A stretch of 32,993 nt of DNA, taken from contig QKGI01000118.1 in assembly GCA_003250475.1 (NCBI GenBank), forward strand, positions 1 through 32,993, read 5' to 3'. Below the pieces are notes generated by a model. That model worked only from the letters and a program-made list of their open reading frames with translations, was not told where the DNA came from and made no database searches. Positions 18,218 to 28,705 of this stretch are shown here, piece after piece. Origin of the DNA: Bacteroidota bacterium. Lineage in GTDB: Bacteria; Bacteroidota; Bacteroidia; Bacteroidales; VadinHA17. The translations under genes were made by a program, and so were the position numbers. The first letter of the stretch is position 1; each line of letters starts with the position of its first letter.

Positions 18218-18421
18218 CTATTTTGTTTTATCATTCATCTCTCTCTTGCGCTTCTCTGTCATGAGCCTGGCAATCGTTCTCCTGCTCTCCTTGATTTTCT
18301 GGGGATTTTCAAGAGGTGAGATTGCGTGGTTAAGCTTCATGCGCACGAGTGCAGTCTTCTCGTTGTCAATACGTTCGAGAAGCTCCTGGTTACTTAATTC
18401 TATTATTTCTGAACTTTTCAT
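18218..18421 (-). CDS. rpmC: Large-subunit ribosomal protein L29 (uL29)
   Basis: 67 aa from the ATG at 18421; a GTG one codon upstream (18424) is a less likely start. A two-helix protein at the tunnel exit, next to L23, where targeting factors dock. [38 protein letters not shown] and a basic tail fit the family. Gap of 13 bp after rplP. Confidence 0.96.
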   Translation of the reverse strand: MKSSEIIELSNQELLERIDNEKTALVRMKLNHAISPLENPQKIKESRRTIARLMTEKRKREMNDKTK

Positions 18422-18434
18422 CACTCATATTTTT

Positions 18435-18854
18435 TTACTCGGCGTAGTCACGCCTTACCACGAATTTTGTTGCGACAGGCAGTTTCTGTGCTGCGAGGCG
18501 GAGGGCTTCCTTGGCCACATCAAAGGGTACTCCTTCGGCTTCAATAATGATGCGTCCGGGAGTAATAGGAACCACAAAGCCTTCAGGTGCACCTTTACCT
18601 TTACCCATACGCACCTCAGCAGGCTTCTTTGTTATAGGTTTGTCAGGGAAGACGCGGATCCATATCTGTCCTTCACGTTTCATGTGACGGGTGACGGCCT
18701 GGCGTGCAGCCTCAAGCTGACGGCCGGTGATCCATGCCTCCTCAAGGGTTTTGATGCCAAATGATCCGAATGCCAGCTGATTGCCTCTCTGGGCATCGCC
18801 TTTCATCTTGCCCTTCTGGCTCCTCCTGTACTTGGTCTTCTTCGGTTGTAACAT
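18435..18854 (-). CDS. rplP: Large-subunit ribosomal protein L16 (uL16)
   Basis: 139 aa. Binds near the A-site and helps accommodate aminoacyl-tRNA. [35 protein letters not shown] and [14 protein letters not shown] are diagnostic; the latter contains the loop that reaches toward the peptidyl transferase centre. 28 bp after rpsC. Confidence 0.98.
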   Translation of the reverse strand: MLQPKKTKYRRSQKGKMKGDAQRGNQLAFGSFGIKTLEEAWITGRQLEAARQAVTRHMKREGQIWIRVFPDKPITKKPAEVRMGKGKGAPEGFVVPITPGRIIIEAEGVPFDVAKEALRLAAQKLPVATKFVVRRDYAE

Positions 18855-18882
18855 CGCTCAGTTATATTAAATAGTTATATAC

Positions 18883-19611
18883 TTATCTCGAATCTTTCTT
18901 ATTGCCGGACTTTTTCCTGTAGCCTCCGGTGGGTGCCTTGCCTCCCTTGACGTTCTTGGCGCCGATGTTGGGACTGAGGTCACGTTTGCCGTATACTTCA
19001 CCGTTGCATATCCATACTTTAATGCCAATGAGCCCTACTTTCGTCAGCGCCTCACCGAGAGCGTAGTCAATATCAGCACGGAAGGTATGCAGCGGGATCC
19101 TCCCGTCTTTGTATGACTCATTACGTGCCATTTCTGCTCCTCCGAGCCTGCCTGAGATGACGACCTTGATACCCTCGGCTCCCATACGCATTGTAGATGC
19201 GATGGCCATCTTGATGGCACGGCGATATGATATCTTGCCCTCCACCTGGCGTGCTATATTGCCTGCGACAATGGCTGCATCAAGCTCCGGGCGTTTGACC
19301 TCATAGATGTTTATCTGAACCTCCTTCTTGGTGATCTTCTTGAGTTCCTCTTTCAGCTTGTCGACCTCCTGGCCTCCCTTGCCTATAATAATGCCGGGGC
19401 GTGCCGTATTAACGGTGACAGTGATGAGCTTGAGAGTGCGCTCAATAATGATCTTTGAAAGACTGGCTTTGGCAAGCCTGGCATTCAGGTATTCCCTGAT
19501 CCTGGTGTCTTCTATAAGTTTGCTTGAGAAGTCGCTGCCACCATACCAGTTTGAGTCCCATCCCTTGATGATTCCTACTCTGTTGCCTATCGGATTAACT
19601 TTTTGTCCCAT
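18883..19611 (-). CDS. rpsC: Small-subunit ribosomal protein S3 (uS3)
   Basis: 242 aa. With S4 and S5 it lines the mRNA entry and helicase site. The type II KH domain has its GxxG loop at 77–80 ([10 protein letters not shown]). The C-terminal domain carries [14 protein letters not shown] and the basic end [11 protein letters not shown]. Begins [13 protein letters not shown], the invariant S3 start. 3 bp after rplV. Confidence 0.98.
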   Translation of the reverse strand: MGQKVNPIGNRVGIIKGWDSNWYGGSDFSSKLIEDTRIREYLNARLAKASLSKIIIERTLKLITVTVNTARPGIIIGKGGQEVDKLKEELKKITKKEVQINIYEVKRPELDAAIVAGNIARQVEGKISYRRAIKMAIASTMRMGAEGIKVVISGRLGGAEMARNESYKDGRIPLHTFRADIDYALGEALTKVGLIGIKVWICNGEVYGKRDLSPNIGAKNVKGGKAPTGGYRKKSGNKKDSR

Positions 19612-19614
19612 TGT

Positions 19615-20034
19615 TTACTCTGAAATTTTTTCAACTTCCTGTTTCCTGCTACCCAGCACAAGGGTTACATGGTTTGATCTCTTGCGTATACGGTAAGCCC
19701 TTCCCTGGGGGGCAGGCTGGATTCTGCGCAGTATGCGTCCTCCGTCAACCTGAACTTCCTTGACATAGAGGTTACTCTCTTCAAGGCGCACACCTTCGTT
19801 CTTTGCCTGCCAGTTGGCAATGGCTGAGAGAAGGAGTTTCTCCACCCTGCGTGAAGCTTCCTGCTTGCTGAACTTCAGGATATCAAGAGCCTTGTTAACT
19901 TCCTGGCCCCTGATAAGATCCGTTACCAGCCTCATTTTGCGTGGCGAGGTAGGGACATTGCGAAGAACGGCACTGGTCCTTTCTTTTGCGGCTTCCTTCC
20001 TGGCGCCGGCGCTATTTCTTTTTCTTGCACCCAT
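19615..20034 (-). CDS. rplV: Large-subunit ribosomal protein L22 (uL22)
   Basis: 139 aa. Its long beta-hairpin reaches into the exit tunnel near the macrolide site; here the hairpin covers about residues 98–118 with [19 protein letters not shown]. The N-terminus has an Ala/Arg/Lys-rich extension (about 1–22) before [11 protein letters not shown], making the protein longer than the 110 residues of E. coli. 35 bp after rpsS. Confidence 0.98.
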   Translation of the reverse strand: MGARKRNSAGARKEAAKERTSAVLRNVPTSPRKMRLVTDLIRGQEVNKALDILKFSKQEASRRVEKLLLSAIANWQAKNEGVRLEESNLYVKEVQVDGGRILRRIQPAPQGRAYRIRKRSNHVTLVLGSRKQEVEKISE

Positions 20035-20069
20035 TTCTGATTGTTTTTCAGTTGTTAAGCTACATTACC

Positions 20070-20336
20070 CTATTTCTGTTTTCCACCATGACCGCGGAAG
20101 GTGCGGGTAGGGGCAAACTCACCCAGCTTATGACCAACCATGTTCTCGGTAATGTAAACAGGTATAAATTTGTTTCCGTTATGCACTGCCAGAGTGTGTC
20201 CCACAAAGTCGGGAGAAATAACCGATCTTCTCGACCAGGTCTTGATTACAGTTTTCTTTCCGCTGTCATTCATTGCATCCACCTTATTGCCCAGGTGGAG
20301 ATCGATGAAGGGGCCTTTTTTAATAGATCTGCTCAT
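20070..20336 (-). CDS. rpsS: Small-subunit ribosomal protein S19 (uS19)
   Basis: 88 aa. Head protein next to S13. [37 protein letters not shown] and [20 protein letters not shown] are textbook S19 motifs. 8 bp after rplB. Confidence 0.98.
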   Translation of the reverse strand: MSRSIKKGPFIDLHLGNKVDAMNDSGKKTVIKTWSRRSVISPDFVGHTLAVHNGNKFIPVYITENMVGHKLGEFAPTRTFRGHGGKQK

Positions 20337-20344
20337 CGTATCAA

Positions 20345-21169
<825 letters not shown>

Positions 21170-21175
21170 ATTATA

Positions 21176-21466
21176 TTAAATGTTGCTATAAAAATCAATA
21201 GTCTCTCCTTTGGCGAGAGTAACTACAGCCTTCTTTGTGGCTGCCGTCCTTCCTTTCATCACACCGGATTTGGTGTAACGGCTCTTTGTCTTGCCACCGT
21301 AGTTAATGGTGTTGACAGACTCAACGTTCACACCGTAAAGCTCTTCTACTGCTTTCTTTATCTGTAGCTTGTTTGCTTTACGTGACACCAGGAAACCATA
21401 CCTGTTGAAGGCCTCGGCCTGACTGGTCATCTTCTCGGTCACTATGGGTTTAAGTAATATTTCCAT
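21176..21466 (-). CDS. rplW: Large-subunit ribosomal protein L23 (uL23)
   Basis: 96 aa. Docking site at the tunnel exit for trigger factor and SRP. ILLKPIVTEKMTSQAE, YGFLVSRKANKLQIKKAVEELYGV and the tunnel-loop part GKTKSRYTKSGVMKGRT are typical. AGGAG (21474–21478 on the minus strand) lies 7 nt before the ATG, in the 15-bp gap after rplD, a possible functional Shine-Dalgarno. Confidence 0.97.
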   Translation of the reverse strand: MEILLKPIVTEKMTSQAEAFNRYGFLVSRKANKLQIKKAVEELYGVNVESVNTINYGGKTKSRYTKSGVMKGRTAATKKAVVTLAKGETIDFYSNI

Positions 21467-21481
21467 ATCTCTGCTCCTGGT

Positions 21482-22105
21482 TTAGAATGTTGACTGCAAA
21501 ACATCAACTGCACTCTCCGTCAGCACAAGAGTTGAAGCTTTCATTATGTTGTAAGTGTTTAAATCACTGATACTTACAACTTCAACTCCCGGCAAATTTC
21601 GAGATGACAAATATATGTTTTTATTTTGTTCCGATAAAACAATGAGTGATTTTTTATTCATTATATTGAGGTTTGCGCTCATTCCGGCCATTTTTGAAGT
21701 CTTCGGAGCCTCGAACGAGAAGTCCTCAAGAATGATAATCCTGTTTTCCTTCGCCTTGTAAGAGAGGGCCGATTTTCTTGCCAGTTGTTTTACCTTCTTA
21801 TTGAGTTTGAAGCCGTAGAACCTGGGTCTGGGACCGAAGATACGGCCGCCGCCGCGGAACTCGGGGTTCTTGATGCTTCCGAAACGTGCTGTTCCGGTGC
21901 CCTTCTGTCTCTTGAGCTTGCGTGTGCTGCCCATGACCTCACTGCGCTCCTTGGCCTTGTGTGTGCCCTGTCTCTGGCTTGCAAGAAACTGTTTCGTATC
22001 CAGATAGATAGCGTGATCGTTGGGCTCAATACCGAAGATGGTCTCATTAAGATTGACCTTTTTCCCGGTCTCTTTACCTTCTATGTTTAATACTGCTACT
22101 TCCAT
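21482..22105 (-). CDS. rplD: Large-subunit ribosomal protein L4 (uL4)
   Basis: 207 aa from the ATG at 22105. A longer open frame extends to 22270, but its extra 55 residues are only the out-of-frame shadow of rplC. The ATG overlaps the rplC stop as TAATG. The tunnel-reaching loop is at about 43–100 ([31 protein letters not shown]). In E. coli L4 also represses its own operon; no equivalent leader can be shown here. Confidence 0.98.
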   Translation of the reverse strand: MEVAVLNIEGKETGKKVNLNETIFGIEPNDHAIYLDTKQFLASQRQGTHKAKERSEVMGSTRKLKRQKGTGTARFGSIKNPEFRGGGRIFGPRPRFYGFKLNKKVKQLARKSALSYKAKENRIIILEDFSFEAPKTSKMAGMSANLNIMNKKSLIVLSEQNKNIYLSSRNLPGVEVVSISDLNTYNIMKASTLVLTESAVDVLQSTF

Positions 22106-22722
22106 TACTTTGTTATTATTACGTAACCACCTTTGGGGCCGGGGACGGCTCCCTTTACGAGAAGCAGGTTTGATTCGGGGAGGATCTTTACGATCATCAG
22201 CTCCGTTTCCTGCTGTCTTCCACCGGTACGGCCTGCCATACGCATACCCGGCATGACTCTTGACGGCCATGATGAGGCGCCCATTGAACCCGGGGCCCTG
22301 AGCCTGTCATGCTGACCATGGGTAGTGCCTCCGACACCGCCGAAGCCATGACGTTTGATAACACCCTGAAAACCCTTGCCTTTTGTCCAGCCTCTCACAT
22401 CAAGATATGTATCGTCACTGAAGAGATCGACGGTGATGACATCACCTCTCTTGTATTTGCCTTCTTCAAAGCCTACGAATTCAGCCACCTTCCTCTTGGG
22501 GCCGGTGCCGGCCTGTTTGAAATGTCCGATTTCAGCCTTATTGCTTGCCTTCTCTTTCTTATCGCCAAAACTGAGCTGCAAAGCCGAATAACCGTCTTTA
22601 TCCAATGTCTTGACCTGTGAAACGACACACGGGCCTACTTCCAGGACTGTGCATGGAATGTTCTTTCCGTTCTCATCGAAGACGGAGGTCATTCCAACCT
22701 TTTTTCCTATTAATCCCTGCAT
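22105..22722 (-). CDS. rplC: Large-subunit ribosomal protein L3 (uL3)
   Basis: 205 aa. Early assembly protein with a loop that reaches the peptidyl transferase centre, here residues about 120–168 ([19 protein letters not shown] and [17 protein letters not shown]). Where E. coli L3 has the Gln methylated by PrmB, this sequence has Ala/Ser, so that modification is not expected. Starts [12 protein letters not shown]; 20 bp after rpsJ. Confidence 0.98.
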   Translation of the reverse strand: MQGLIGKKVGMTSVFDENGKNIPCTVLEVGPCVVSQVKTLDKDGYSALQLSFGDKKEKASNKAEIGHFKQAGTGPKRKVAEFVGFEEGKYKRGDVITVDLFSDDTYLDVRGWTKGKGFQGVIKRHGFGGVGGTTHGQHDRLRAPGSMGASSWPSRVMPGMRMAGRTGGRQQETELMIVKILPESNLLLVKGAVPGPKGGYVIITK

Positions 22723-22742
22723 AATTCAGTATTTTTCCGGTT

Positions 22743-23048
22743 TCACACTTTTATTTCCACTTCCACTCCGCTGGGCAGCTCAAGTTTCATCAGGGCATCG
22801 ATGGTTTTTGGTGTTGAGCTGTATATGTCAAGCAGACGCTTGTACGATGACAGTTCGAACTGCTCTCTTGATTTCTTGTTCACGAACGGTGAACGGAGCA
22901 CCGTATAAATCTTCTTATGGGTGGGCAACGGTATCGGGCCGCTGACAACTGCACCCGTCGATTTGACTGTCTTGACAATCTTTTCAGCCGACTTGTCGAC
23001 CAGGTTATGATCGTAAGACTTCAGTTTGATGCGGATTTTCTGACTCAT
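22743..23048 (-). CDS. rpsJ: Small-subunit ribosomal protein S10 (uS10)
   Basis: 101 aa. 30S head protein that also partners NusB in antitermination and binds Nus[28 protein letters not shown] and the C-terminal [18 protein letters not shown] are diagnostic. Only 5 bp after fusA, so the str and S10 parts are joined without a visible terminator. Confidence 0.98.
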   Translation of the reverse strand: MSQKIRIKLKSYDHNLVDKSAEKIVKTVKSTGAVVSGPIPLPTHKKIYTVLRSPFVNKKSREQFELSSYKRLLDIYSSTPKTIDALMKLELPSGVEVEIKV

Positions 23049-23053
23049 CTTTT

Positions 23054-25156
23054 TTAAAGAATTTTTCCAGTTGTTACTTCAATTATTTTCTTCGCTAATT
23101 CTGCAGGCACCTCTTCAAAATGCGAGAACTCCATCGTTGATGTAGCCCTGCCTGAGGTAAGGGTACGCAGTACTGTAACGTATCCGAAGTTTTCTGCCAG
23201 AGGTACTTTTGCTTTGATTACCCTTGCACCTGCTTTCGATTCCATACCTTCCACCTTGCCCCTGCGCTTGTTAAAATCGCCGACCACGTCACCCACATAT
23301 TCTTCAGGGGTGACCACTTCGGCGTTCATCACCGGCTCGAGGAGCACCGGATGGCATTTGCCTGCCGCATGGCGGAAGGCCTGCCGGGCTGCTATCTCGA
23401 ACGAGAGCGAGTCGGAGTCGACGGGATGGTACGAACCGTCTTTGAGAATAACCTTAAGGCTGTCAAGAGGGAAGCCGGCCAGCGGGCCGTTCATCATTGC
23501 CTCACGGAACCCCTTCTCTACGGAAGGAATATATTCCCTCGGCACATTGCCACCCCTTATTTCATTCACAAAGGTAAGCCCCGGAACACCGTCGTCGGCC
23601 GGCATGATCTCCACGGTGATATCCGCGAACTTGCCCCTGCCTCCTGTCTGTTTCTTAAAGAGCTCCCTGTGTGTGTATGCTTCAGTAACAGCCTCTTTGT
23701 ATGCCACCTGGGGTCTGCCCTGGTTGCATTCTACATTAAACTCTCTCTTAAGACGGTCAATAAGAATTTCAAGATGCAGCTCACCCATGCCGCTGATGAC
23801 TGTCTGTCCGCTGTCCTGATCGCTTTTCACCCTGAAGGTGGGATCCTCCTCGGCCAGTTTGCCGAGGGCAACGCCCAGTCTGTCAACATCAGCCTGTGTT
23901 TTTGGTTCGATGGCGATCCATATTACCGGTTCCGGGAACTCCATTGACTCAAGCACGATAGGCTTATTTATGGCACAGAGAGTGTCTCCTGTCTTAAGGT
24001 CTTTGAACCCCACACCAGCACATATGTCTCCTGCGAAGACGCTTTCGACGGGGTTCTGTTTGTTTGCATGCATCTGGAAGAGGCGGTTGATCCTCTCCCT
24101 CTTGCCGGTCCTGACGTTGAGGACGGTATCGCCTGCATTGAGGGTGCCTGAATAGACCCTCATGAAGACCAGCCGTCCCATGTAAGAATCGGTAGCTATT
24201 TTAAAGGCCAGGGCAGCAAAGGGCTCCTCAGCCTGCGGGTTGCGGGTTATCTCCTTCTCATCACGCGGGTCCTTGCCTTTGACGGCACCCACATCCACCG
24301 GCGACGGCAGCAATGCCACCACACCGTTAAGGAGTCTCTGCACACCTTTATTCTTGAACGCAGCGCCACAGAACACGGGTACTATGACACCCTCAATGGT
24401 CTCGCGGCGCAGCACTGCAATTATCTCATCCGGGGTTATGCTCTCATGATCCTCAAGATACCTCTCAAGGATAGAGTCATCCATCTCGGCACATGCCTCA
24501 ACGAGCTTCATCCTCCACTCCTCAGCCTCCGCAGCCATGAACTCGGGTATGGGCTGGATAGTGAAGTTGGTCAGCGGGTCAACGCCGTCCTCAAAGATCA
24601 CTGCATTCATCTCGAGAAGGTCTATCAGCCCCACGAACTTGTCTTCCGAACCGATAGGTATCTGCACAGGCACCGGGTGAGCCCCGAGCTTGTCTACCAT
24701 CTGCTGTACGACACCATGAAAGTCGGCCCCTGAACGGTCCATCTTATTGACAAACGCTATGCGCGGCACATTGTATTTGTTCGCCTGCCTCCAGACAGTC
24801 TCCGACTGCGGTTCAACACCTCCCACGGCACAGAATACAGCGACGGCACCATCAAGCACCCTGAGCGACCTCTCCACCTCAACGGTGAAGTCAACGTGAC
24901 CCGGGGTATCAATGAGATTAATCTTGTAGAGCTGCTCCCTGTATTTCCAGAATGTGGTTGTAGCTGCAGATGTGATGGTGATCCCCCTCTCCTGCTCCTG
25001 CACCATCCAGTCCATAGTGGCATTACCGTCATCGACCTCGCCGATGCGATGCACACGACCCGTATAATAAAGGATGCGCTCGGAAGTGGTTGTCTTCCCG
25101 GCATCGATATGGGCCATAATGCCAATATTCCTGGTATTTCTGAGATCGTTATTCAT
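23054..25156 (-). CDS. fusA: Elongation factor G
   Basis: 700 aa from the ATG at 25156. The frame also opens at GTG 25177, seven codons upstream; ATG fits related starts better. Catalyses ribosomal translocation and, with RRF, recycling. All GTPase motifs are canonical (numbering from the GTG): AHIDAGKT (22–29), RGITIT (64–69), DTPGH with the catalytic His94, and NKMD (144–147). Domains II–V follow, with GGRGKFAD in domain IV and the tip [14 protein letters not shown]. 33 bp after rpsG. It contrasts with the altered paralogue at 26465–28621. Confidence 0.98.
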   Translation of the reverse strand: MNNDLRNTRNIGIMAHIDAGKTTTSERILYYTGRVHRIGEVDDGNATMDWMVQEQERGITITSAATTTFWKYREQLYKINLIDTPGHVDFTVEVERSLRVLDGAVAVFCAVGGVEPQSETVWRQANKYNVPRIAFVNKMDRSGADFHGVVQQMVDKLGAHPVPVQIPIGSEDKFVGLIDLLEMNAVIFEDGVDPLTNFTIQPIPEFMAAEAEEWRMKLVEACAEMDDSILERYLEDHESITPDEIIAVLRRETIEGVIVPVFCGAAFKNKGVQRLLNGVVALLPSPVDVGAVKGKDPRDEKEITRNPQAEEPFAALAFKIATDSYMGRLVFMRVYSGTLNAGDTVLNVRTGKRERINRLFQMHANKQNPVESVFAGDICAGVGFKDLKTGDTLCAINKPIVLESMEFPEPVIWIAIEPKTQADVDRLGVALGKLAEEDPTFRVKSDQDSGQTVISGMGELHLEILIDRLKREFNVECNQGRPQVAYKEAVTEAYTHRELFKKQTGGRGKFADITVEIMPADDGVPGLTFVNEIRGGNVPREYIPSVEKGFREAMMNGPLAGFPLDSLKVILKDGSYHPVDSDSLSFEIAARQAFRHAAGKCHPVLLEPVMNAEVVTPEEYVGDVVGDFNKRRGKVEGMESKAGARVIKAKVPLAENFGYVTVLRTLTSGRATSTMEFSHFEEVPAELAKKIIEVTTGKIL

Positions 25157-25189
25157 CTTTAGCTGGTTGTTTCCCACCTGTCAGAGAGA

Positions 25190-25666
25190 TCAGAACCTGA
25201 AGTGAGCGAATGCCTTGTTGGCTTCTGCCATCCTGTGGGTGTCCTCCTTCTTCTTGAAGGCGCCGCCCTCCTGGTTGTAAGCAGCCATCACCTCAGCGGC
25301 AAGCTTCTCTGCCATACTGCGGCCTGTACGTTTGCGGGCAAACAGGATGAGGTTCTTCATGCTGATGCTCACCTTACGGTCAGGGCGTATCTCAAGGGGC
25401 ACCTGGAATGTGGCACCACCAACCCTGCGGCTTTTTACCTCTACATGAGGAGTGACATTGTCAAGAGCCTGTTTCCAGATCTCAAGCGGAGTCTTCTCCG
25501 CATTCTTCATCTTGTCCCCGACTATATCGAGTGAATCATAAAAAATCCTGAAAGCAACGGTCTTTTTTCCACTGTACATCAGGTTATTAATGAAACGCGT
25601 GACGTACGGATCGTTGAATTTCGGGTCCGGTAAGAGGATCCTCTTCTTTGGTTTTGCCTTTCTCAT
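25190..25666 (-). CDS. rpsG: Small-subunit ribosomal protein S7 (uS7)
   Basis: 158 aa. Nucleates assembly of the 30S head and lies at the E-site; in E. coli S7 represses str operon translation. [36 protein letters not shown] and [20 protein letters not shown] are diagnostic. AAAGGA lies 8 nt before the ATG, a weak Shine-Dalgarno-like element, in the 19-bp gap after rpsL. Confidence 0.98.
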   Translation of the reverse strand: MRKAKPKKRILLPDPKFNDPYVTRFINNLMYSGKKTVAFRIFYDSLDIVGDKMKNAEKTPLEIWKQALDNVTPHVEVKSRRVGGATFQVPLEIRPDRKVSISMKNLILFARKRTGRSMAEKLAAEVMAAYNQEGGAFKKKEDTHRMAEANKAFAHFRF

Positions 25667-25685
25667 ATTGTGAATCCTTTAACTG

Positions 25686-26060
25686 TTACTTCTTTGGTCT
25701 TTTTGCTCCGTATTTCGACCTTCTCTGCTTACGGCCGTCAACACCGGAGGTATCGAGAGCACCACGGACAAGGTGATAACGGACGCCGGGAAGGTCCTTA
25801 ACCCTGCCGCCCCTGATAAGCACTATGGAGTGCTCCTGAAGGTTATGTCCTTCACCCGGAATATAGGCGTTGACCTCTTTCTGGTTGGTCAGCCTTACCC
25901 TGGCAACTTTTCTCATGGCTGAGTTAGGTTTCTTTGGCGTGGTAGTATATACGCGAACACATACTCCCCTGCGCTGCGGACATGAGTCAAGCGCGGGTGC
26001 CTTGCTCTTGTCTATCAGCTTCTTGCGGCCTTTTCTAACTAACTGCTGAATTGTTGGCAT
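25686..26060 (-). CDS. rpsL: Small-subunit ribosomal protein S12 (uS12)
   Basis: 124 aa. Decoding-centre protein. K43 in [12 protein letters not shown] and K88 in [10 protein letters not shown] are the wild-type residues at the positions where streptomycin resistance usually arises; D89 is the residue methylthiolated by RimO in E. coli. First gene of the 33-gene cluster, transcribed away from the 404-bp intergenic region. Confidence 0.98.
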   Translation of the reverse strand: MPTIQQLVRKGRKKLIDKSKAPALDSCPQRRGVCVRVYTTTPKKPNSAMRKVARVRLTNQKEVNAYIPGEGHNLQEHSIVLIRGGRVKDLPGVRYHLVRGALDTSGVDGRKQRRSKYGAKRPKK

Positions 26061-26100
26061 AATTCTCTTTTAAATTAATTTTCCTTTATATACTGGTCTG

Positions 26101-26109
26101 CAAAAATTA
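26101..26109 (-). promoter_or_regulatory. Weak candidate −7 box for rpsL
   Basis: On the minus strand TAATTTTTG resembles TAnnTTTG with one extra base and lies about 40 bp before the ATG at 26060. No −33 TTTG is present. A second partial match, TTACTTTG on the minus strand, is at 26347–26354, which would give a leader of nearly 290 nt. Confidence 0.25.
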
Positions 26110-26406
26110 TCCCTTTCACTGCCTGTGCCGTGACGCTCACTGACACAGACCATACATATCATATGCTCCACGCATTGTAATGGTCCGTAAACCGTCACAG
26201 TGCCCCGGGGCAAAGTTTTCTGAAGATGTAACTTATGGTTTGTAAGTTATTTACAGGATTTTCTTCCCGACCTCTCCTCTCGATCTCTTTTGTAAACTTA
26301 CATTATGAAAGAGAGACCGGTACTCCTGTTTCTCAAAAAACCGGTGCAAAGTAAATAATTATTTTCCAAACAGAGATAACTTTTATGCAATCTTTTGAAA
26401 ATTTGT

Positions 26407-26414
26407 TATTTTTG
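26407..26414 (+). promoter_or_regulatory. Candidate −7 box for the EF-G paralogue
   Basis: TATTTTTG is an exact TAnnTTTG match, 50 bp before the ATG at 26465, predicting a leader of about 40–45 nt that is very A/T-rich. The −33 position shows only TTTT (26381–26384). Confidence 0.5.
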
Positions 26415-26464
26415 CGCTCCCACCAGGATAAAAAATACATTATATAATATAATAAAATCCGAAG

Positions 26465-28621
26465 ATGAAGACATACTCAACCGACCACCTAAGGAACATT
26501 GCTCTGCTGGGTAACTCGGGCTCAGGTAAGACAACCCTTGGAGAAGCAATGCTTTTTAACGGCGGGGTCATAGAGAGACGGGGTACAGTAGAAGCTAAAA
26601 ACACCGTCTCTGACTACAAACCTATTGAGCAGGAAAACCGTAACTCTATCTTTTCCACTGTTCTCTATACCGAGTTCAGGGATAAAAAGATAAATATCAT
26701 TGATACCCCGGGCCTGGATGACTTCTCAGGCGGAGTGATCTCATCAATGTATGCTGCAGACACAGCCATGCTGGTCATCAACGTACAAAACGGCGTGGAG
26801 GTAGGAACAGAAATCCATTTCAGACACGCCGAGAAGTTTAATAAGCCCCTGATCATTGTCGTTAACGGCCTTGATCATGAGAAGGCCAATTTTGAAAAAT
26901 CGGTTGAGATGCTTCACGAGCGTTTCGGCAGCAATGTAACCCTGGCTCAGTTCCCCGTCAATGAAGGTACCGGCTTCGATACAATCGTCGACGTTATCAG
27001 CATGAAAATGCTCCGTTATGCCAAAGAGGGAGGCAAAGCAGAGGTGCTTGACATCCCTGCCGAGCATAAAGCAAGGGCTGAAGAGCTGCATGCTGCGCTG
27101 ACCGAAAAGGTTGCCGAGAGTGATGAGGCTCTCATGGAGATATTTTTCACCAATGATAAACTCAGTGAGGAAGAGATCGGCCGCGGGCTTCGTCAGGGAT
27201 TGCTCGGAAGAGGAATCTTCCCCGTCTTCTGCATCTCTGCCAGGGGTAATACAGGTGTTGACAGGCTTCTTGAGTTTGTTGCCGCATCGGCACCATCACC
27301 TGCAGACACACCGGCTGTAAAGAACTCAAAAGGAAACGAGGTAAAATGTGATCCGGCCGGACCTGCATCTGTCTTTGTCTTTAAGACCACCCTTGAGGAG
27401 CATATCGGAGAGATCAACTACTTCAGGGTGATGTCAGGGAAGATCACCGAGAACATTGACGTGGTTAACACCAGCAACGGCACTAAGGAGCGTCTTTCCC
27501 AGATATTTGCCTGTGCAGGCAAGAACCGCACACGTGTGGCAGAGATGCAGGCAGGCGACATCGGCGGCCTTGTAAAACTTAAGAACACCAAGACAAACAA
27601 TACCCTCAATGCTCCGGGCAACGACTGGACCTTTGAAGGCATGAAGTTCCCCGATCCGAAGTACCGCACTGCCATCAAGCCTCTCAGTGAGAGCGATGAG
27701 GAGAAGATGGGCGAGGCACTCAACCGCATGCACCAGGAAGATCCTACGATTATTGTGGAATATTCGAAGGAGCTGAAGCAGATCATCATACACGGCCAGG
27801 GCGAGTACCACCTTAATATTCTGAAGTGGCACCTTGACAATATCTTCAAGATAGAGACACAGTTCCTTACGCCGAAGATCCCCTACCGCGAGACTATCAC
27901 CAAGGCGGCACAGGCCGACTACCGTCACAAGAAGCAGTCGGGTGGTGCCGGTCAGTTCGGTGAGGTACACATGATCATCGAACCGTATGAGGAGGGTTCC
28001 GAAGCCAAGACGATGATGAAGATTGCCGGCAAGGAGATCAAGCTTTCCAACCGTGACCTGGAGGAGATGGACCTCTCATGGGGCGGCAAACTCGTATACG
28101 TCAACTGCATCGTCGGCGGATCCATTGATGCAAGGTTCATGCCTGCCATCCTCAAGGGTATAATGGAGAAGATGGAGGTAGGTCCCCTGACAGGGTCCTA
28201 TGCACGTGACATAAGGGTCTATGTCTATGACGGCAAGATGCACCCGGTTGACTCTAACGAGATCTCTTTCCGTCTTGCAGGACGTAATGCCTTCAGCACC
28301 GCGTTCAAGAACGCCGGCCCGAAGATACTTGAGCCTGTATATGACGTTGAGATCATGGTTCCTTCCGACCGTATGGGTGATGTCATCAGCGACCTGCAGG
28401 GACGCCGCGGCATGGTTCTCGGTATGTCAAGTGAAAAGGGGTTTGAAGTCATCAAAGCCAGGGTTCCTCTTGCCGAGATGAACAAATACTCGACGGCCCT
28501 CAGCTCACTCACGGGCGGACGAGCCATGTACTCGATGAAATTTGCCGAGTATGCACAGGTTCCCGGTGAAGTCCAGGATGCCGTCATCAAGGCTTACGAA
28601 GCTGAGGAGGAAGAGGAATAA
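26465..28621 (+). CDS. Elongation factor G paralogue (EF-G2-like) with altered GTPase motifs
   Basis: 718 aa, five-domain EF-G architecture. Domain I starts with a P-loop (GNSGSGKTT, 16–24), but other motifs deviate from the true EF-G nearby: RGITI is replaced by RNSIF (Ser61 for the Mg-binding Thr), DTPGH by DTPGL (Leu84 for the catalytic His), and NKxD by NGLD (134–137). Domain IV keeps GGAGQFGE and the tip DGKMHPVDSNEISF including the His that enters the decoding centre, so ribosome binding is likely preserved. In Bacteroides thetaiotaomicron an EF-G paralogue lacking GTPase activity and used under starvation has been described; this gene may be its counterpart, which is inference. No Shine-Dalgarno; ends at a strong hairpin terminator. 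Not TetM-like resistance, judging from its motifs. Confidence 0.9.
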   Translation: MKTYSTDHLRNIALLGNSGSGKTTLGEAMLFNGGVIERRGTVEAKNTVSDYKPIEQENRNSIFSTVLYTEFRDKKINIIDTPGLDDFSGGVISSMYAADTAMLVINVQNGVEVGTEIHFRHAEKFNKPLIIVVNGLDHEKANFEKSVEMLHERFGSNVTLAQFPVNEGTGFDTIVDVISMKMLRYAKEGGKAEVLDIPAEHKARAEELHAALTEKVAESDEALMEIFFTNDKLSEEEIGRGLRQGLLGRGIFPVFCISARGNTGVDRLLEFVAASAPSPADTPAVKNSKGNEVKCDPAGPASVFVFKTTLEEHIGEINYFRVMSGKITENIDVVNTSNGTKERLSQIFACAGKNRTRVAEMQAGDIGGLVKLKNTKTNNTLNAPGNDWTFEGMKFPDPKYRTAIKPLSESDEEKMGEALNRMHQEDPTIIVEYSKELKQIIIHGQGEYHLNILKWHLDNIFKIETQFLTPKIPYRETITKAAQADYRHKKQSGGAGQFGEVHMIIEPYEEGSEAKTMMKIAGKEIKLSNRDLEEMDLSWGGKLVYVNCIVGGSIDARFMPAILKGIMEKMEVGPLTGSYARDIRVYVYDGKMHPVDSNEISFRLAGRNAFSTAFKNAGPKILEPVYDVEIMVPSDRMGDVISDLQGRRGMVLGMSSEKGFEVIKARVPLAEMNKYSTALSSLTGGRAMYSMKFAEYAQVPGEVQDAVIKAYEAEEEEE

Positions 28622-28642
28622 GATCCGGAAATCAAACAGTAT

Positions 28643-28681
28643 AAATAGAAAAGACAGGCTCCAGGCCTGTCTTTTCTATTT
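28643..28681. terminator. Bidirectional terminator between convergent genes
   Basis: A 17-bp perfect stem (28643–28659 with 28665–28681) around a 5-nt loop has a GC core (GACAGGC) and A-rich/T-rich arms on both sides, so it can act as an intrinsic terminator for the EF-G paralogue (plus) and for the peptidase gene (minus). Confidence 0.9.
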
Positions 28682-28705
28682 AAAGTATAATGTAAAGGAA
28701 ATTAC

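Larger units (their letters stand above)
26061..26464. promoter_or_regulatory. Divergent intergenic region with multiple dyads (rpsL / EF-G paralogue)
   Basis: A 404-bp gap holding no gene. Dyads seen: CTGTG/CACAG enclosing GTGA–CGC–TCAC (26123–26148); the perfect palindrome TGCCCCGGGGCA (26201–26212); TAACTTA–7 nt–TAAGTTA (26229–26249), a good operator-like dyad; TCTCTTT/AAAGAGA (26284–26290 with 26308–26314); and ACCGGT twice (26316–26321 and 26340–26345). It must hold the promoters for both divergent units and leaves room for a long structured leader for the ribosomal mRNA. Confidence 0.6.

Noticed and set aside
22106-22270. 55-residue N-terminal extension of L4
   Set aside because: It lies wholly inside rplC in another frame and does not resemble L4; the ATG at 22105 gives a normal L4 start with a TAATG overlap.
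23214-23819. 201-residue frame antisense to fusA
   Set aside because: Shadow of fusA, Ser/Pro/Thr-rich, no supporting context.
26465-28621. Tetracycline-resistance ribosomal protection protein (TetM-like)
   Set aside because: Those proteins keep functional GTPase motifs (DTPGH, NKxD); here both are altered, and the domain IV tip resembles EF-G rather than TetM.
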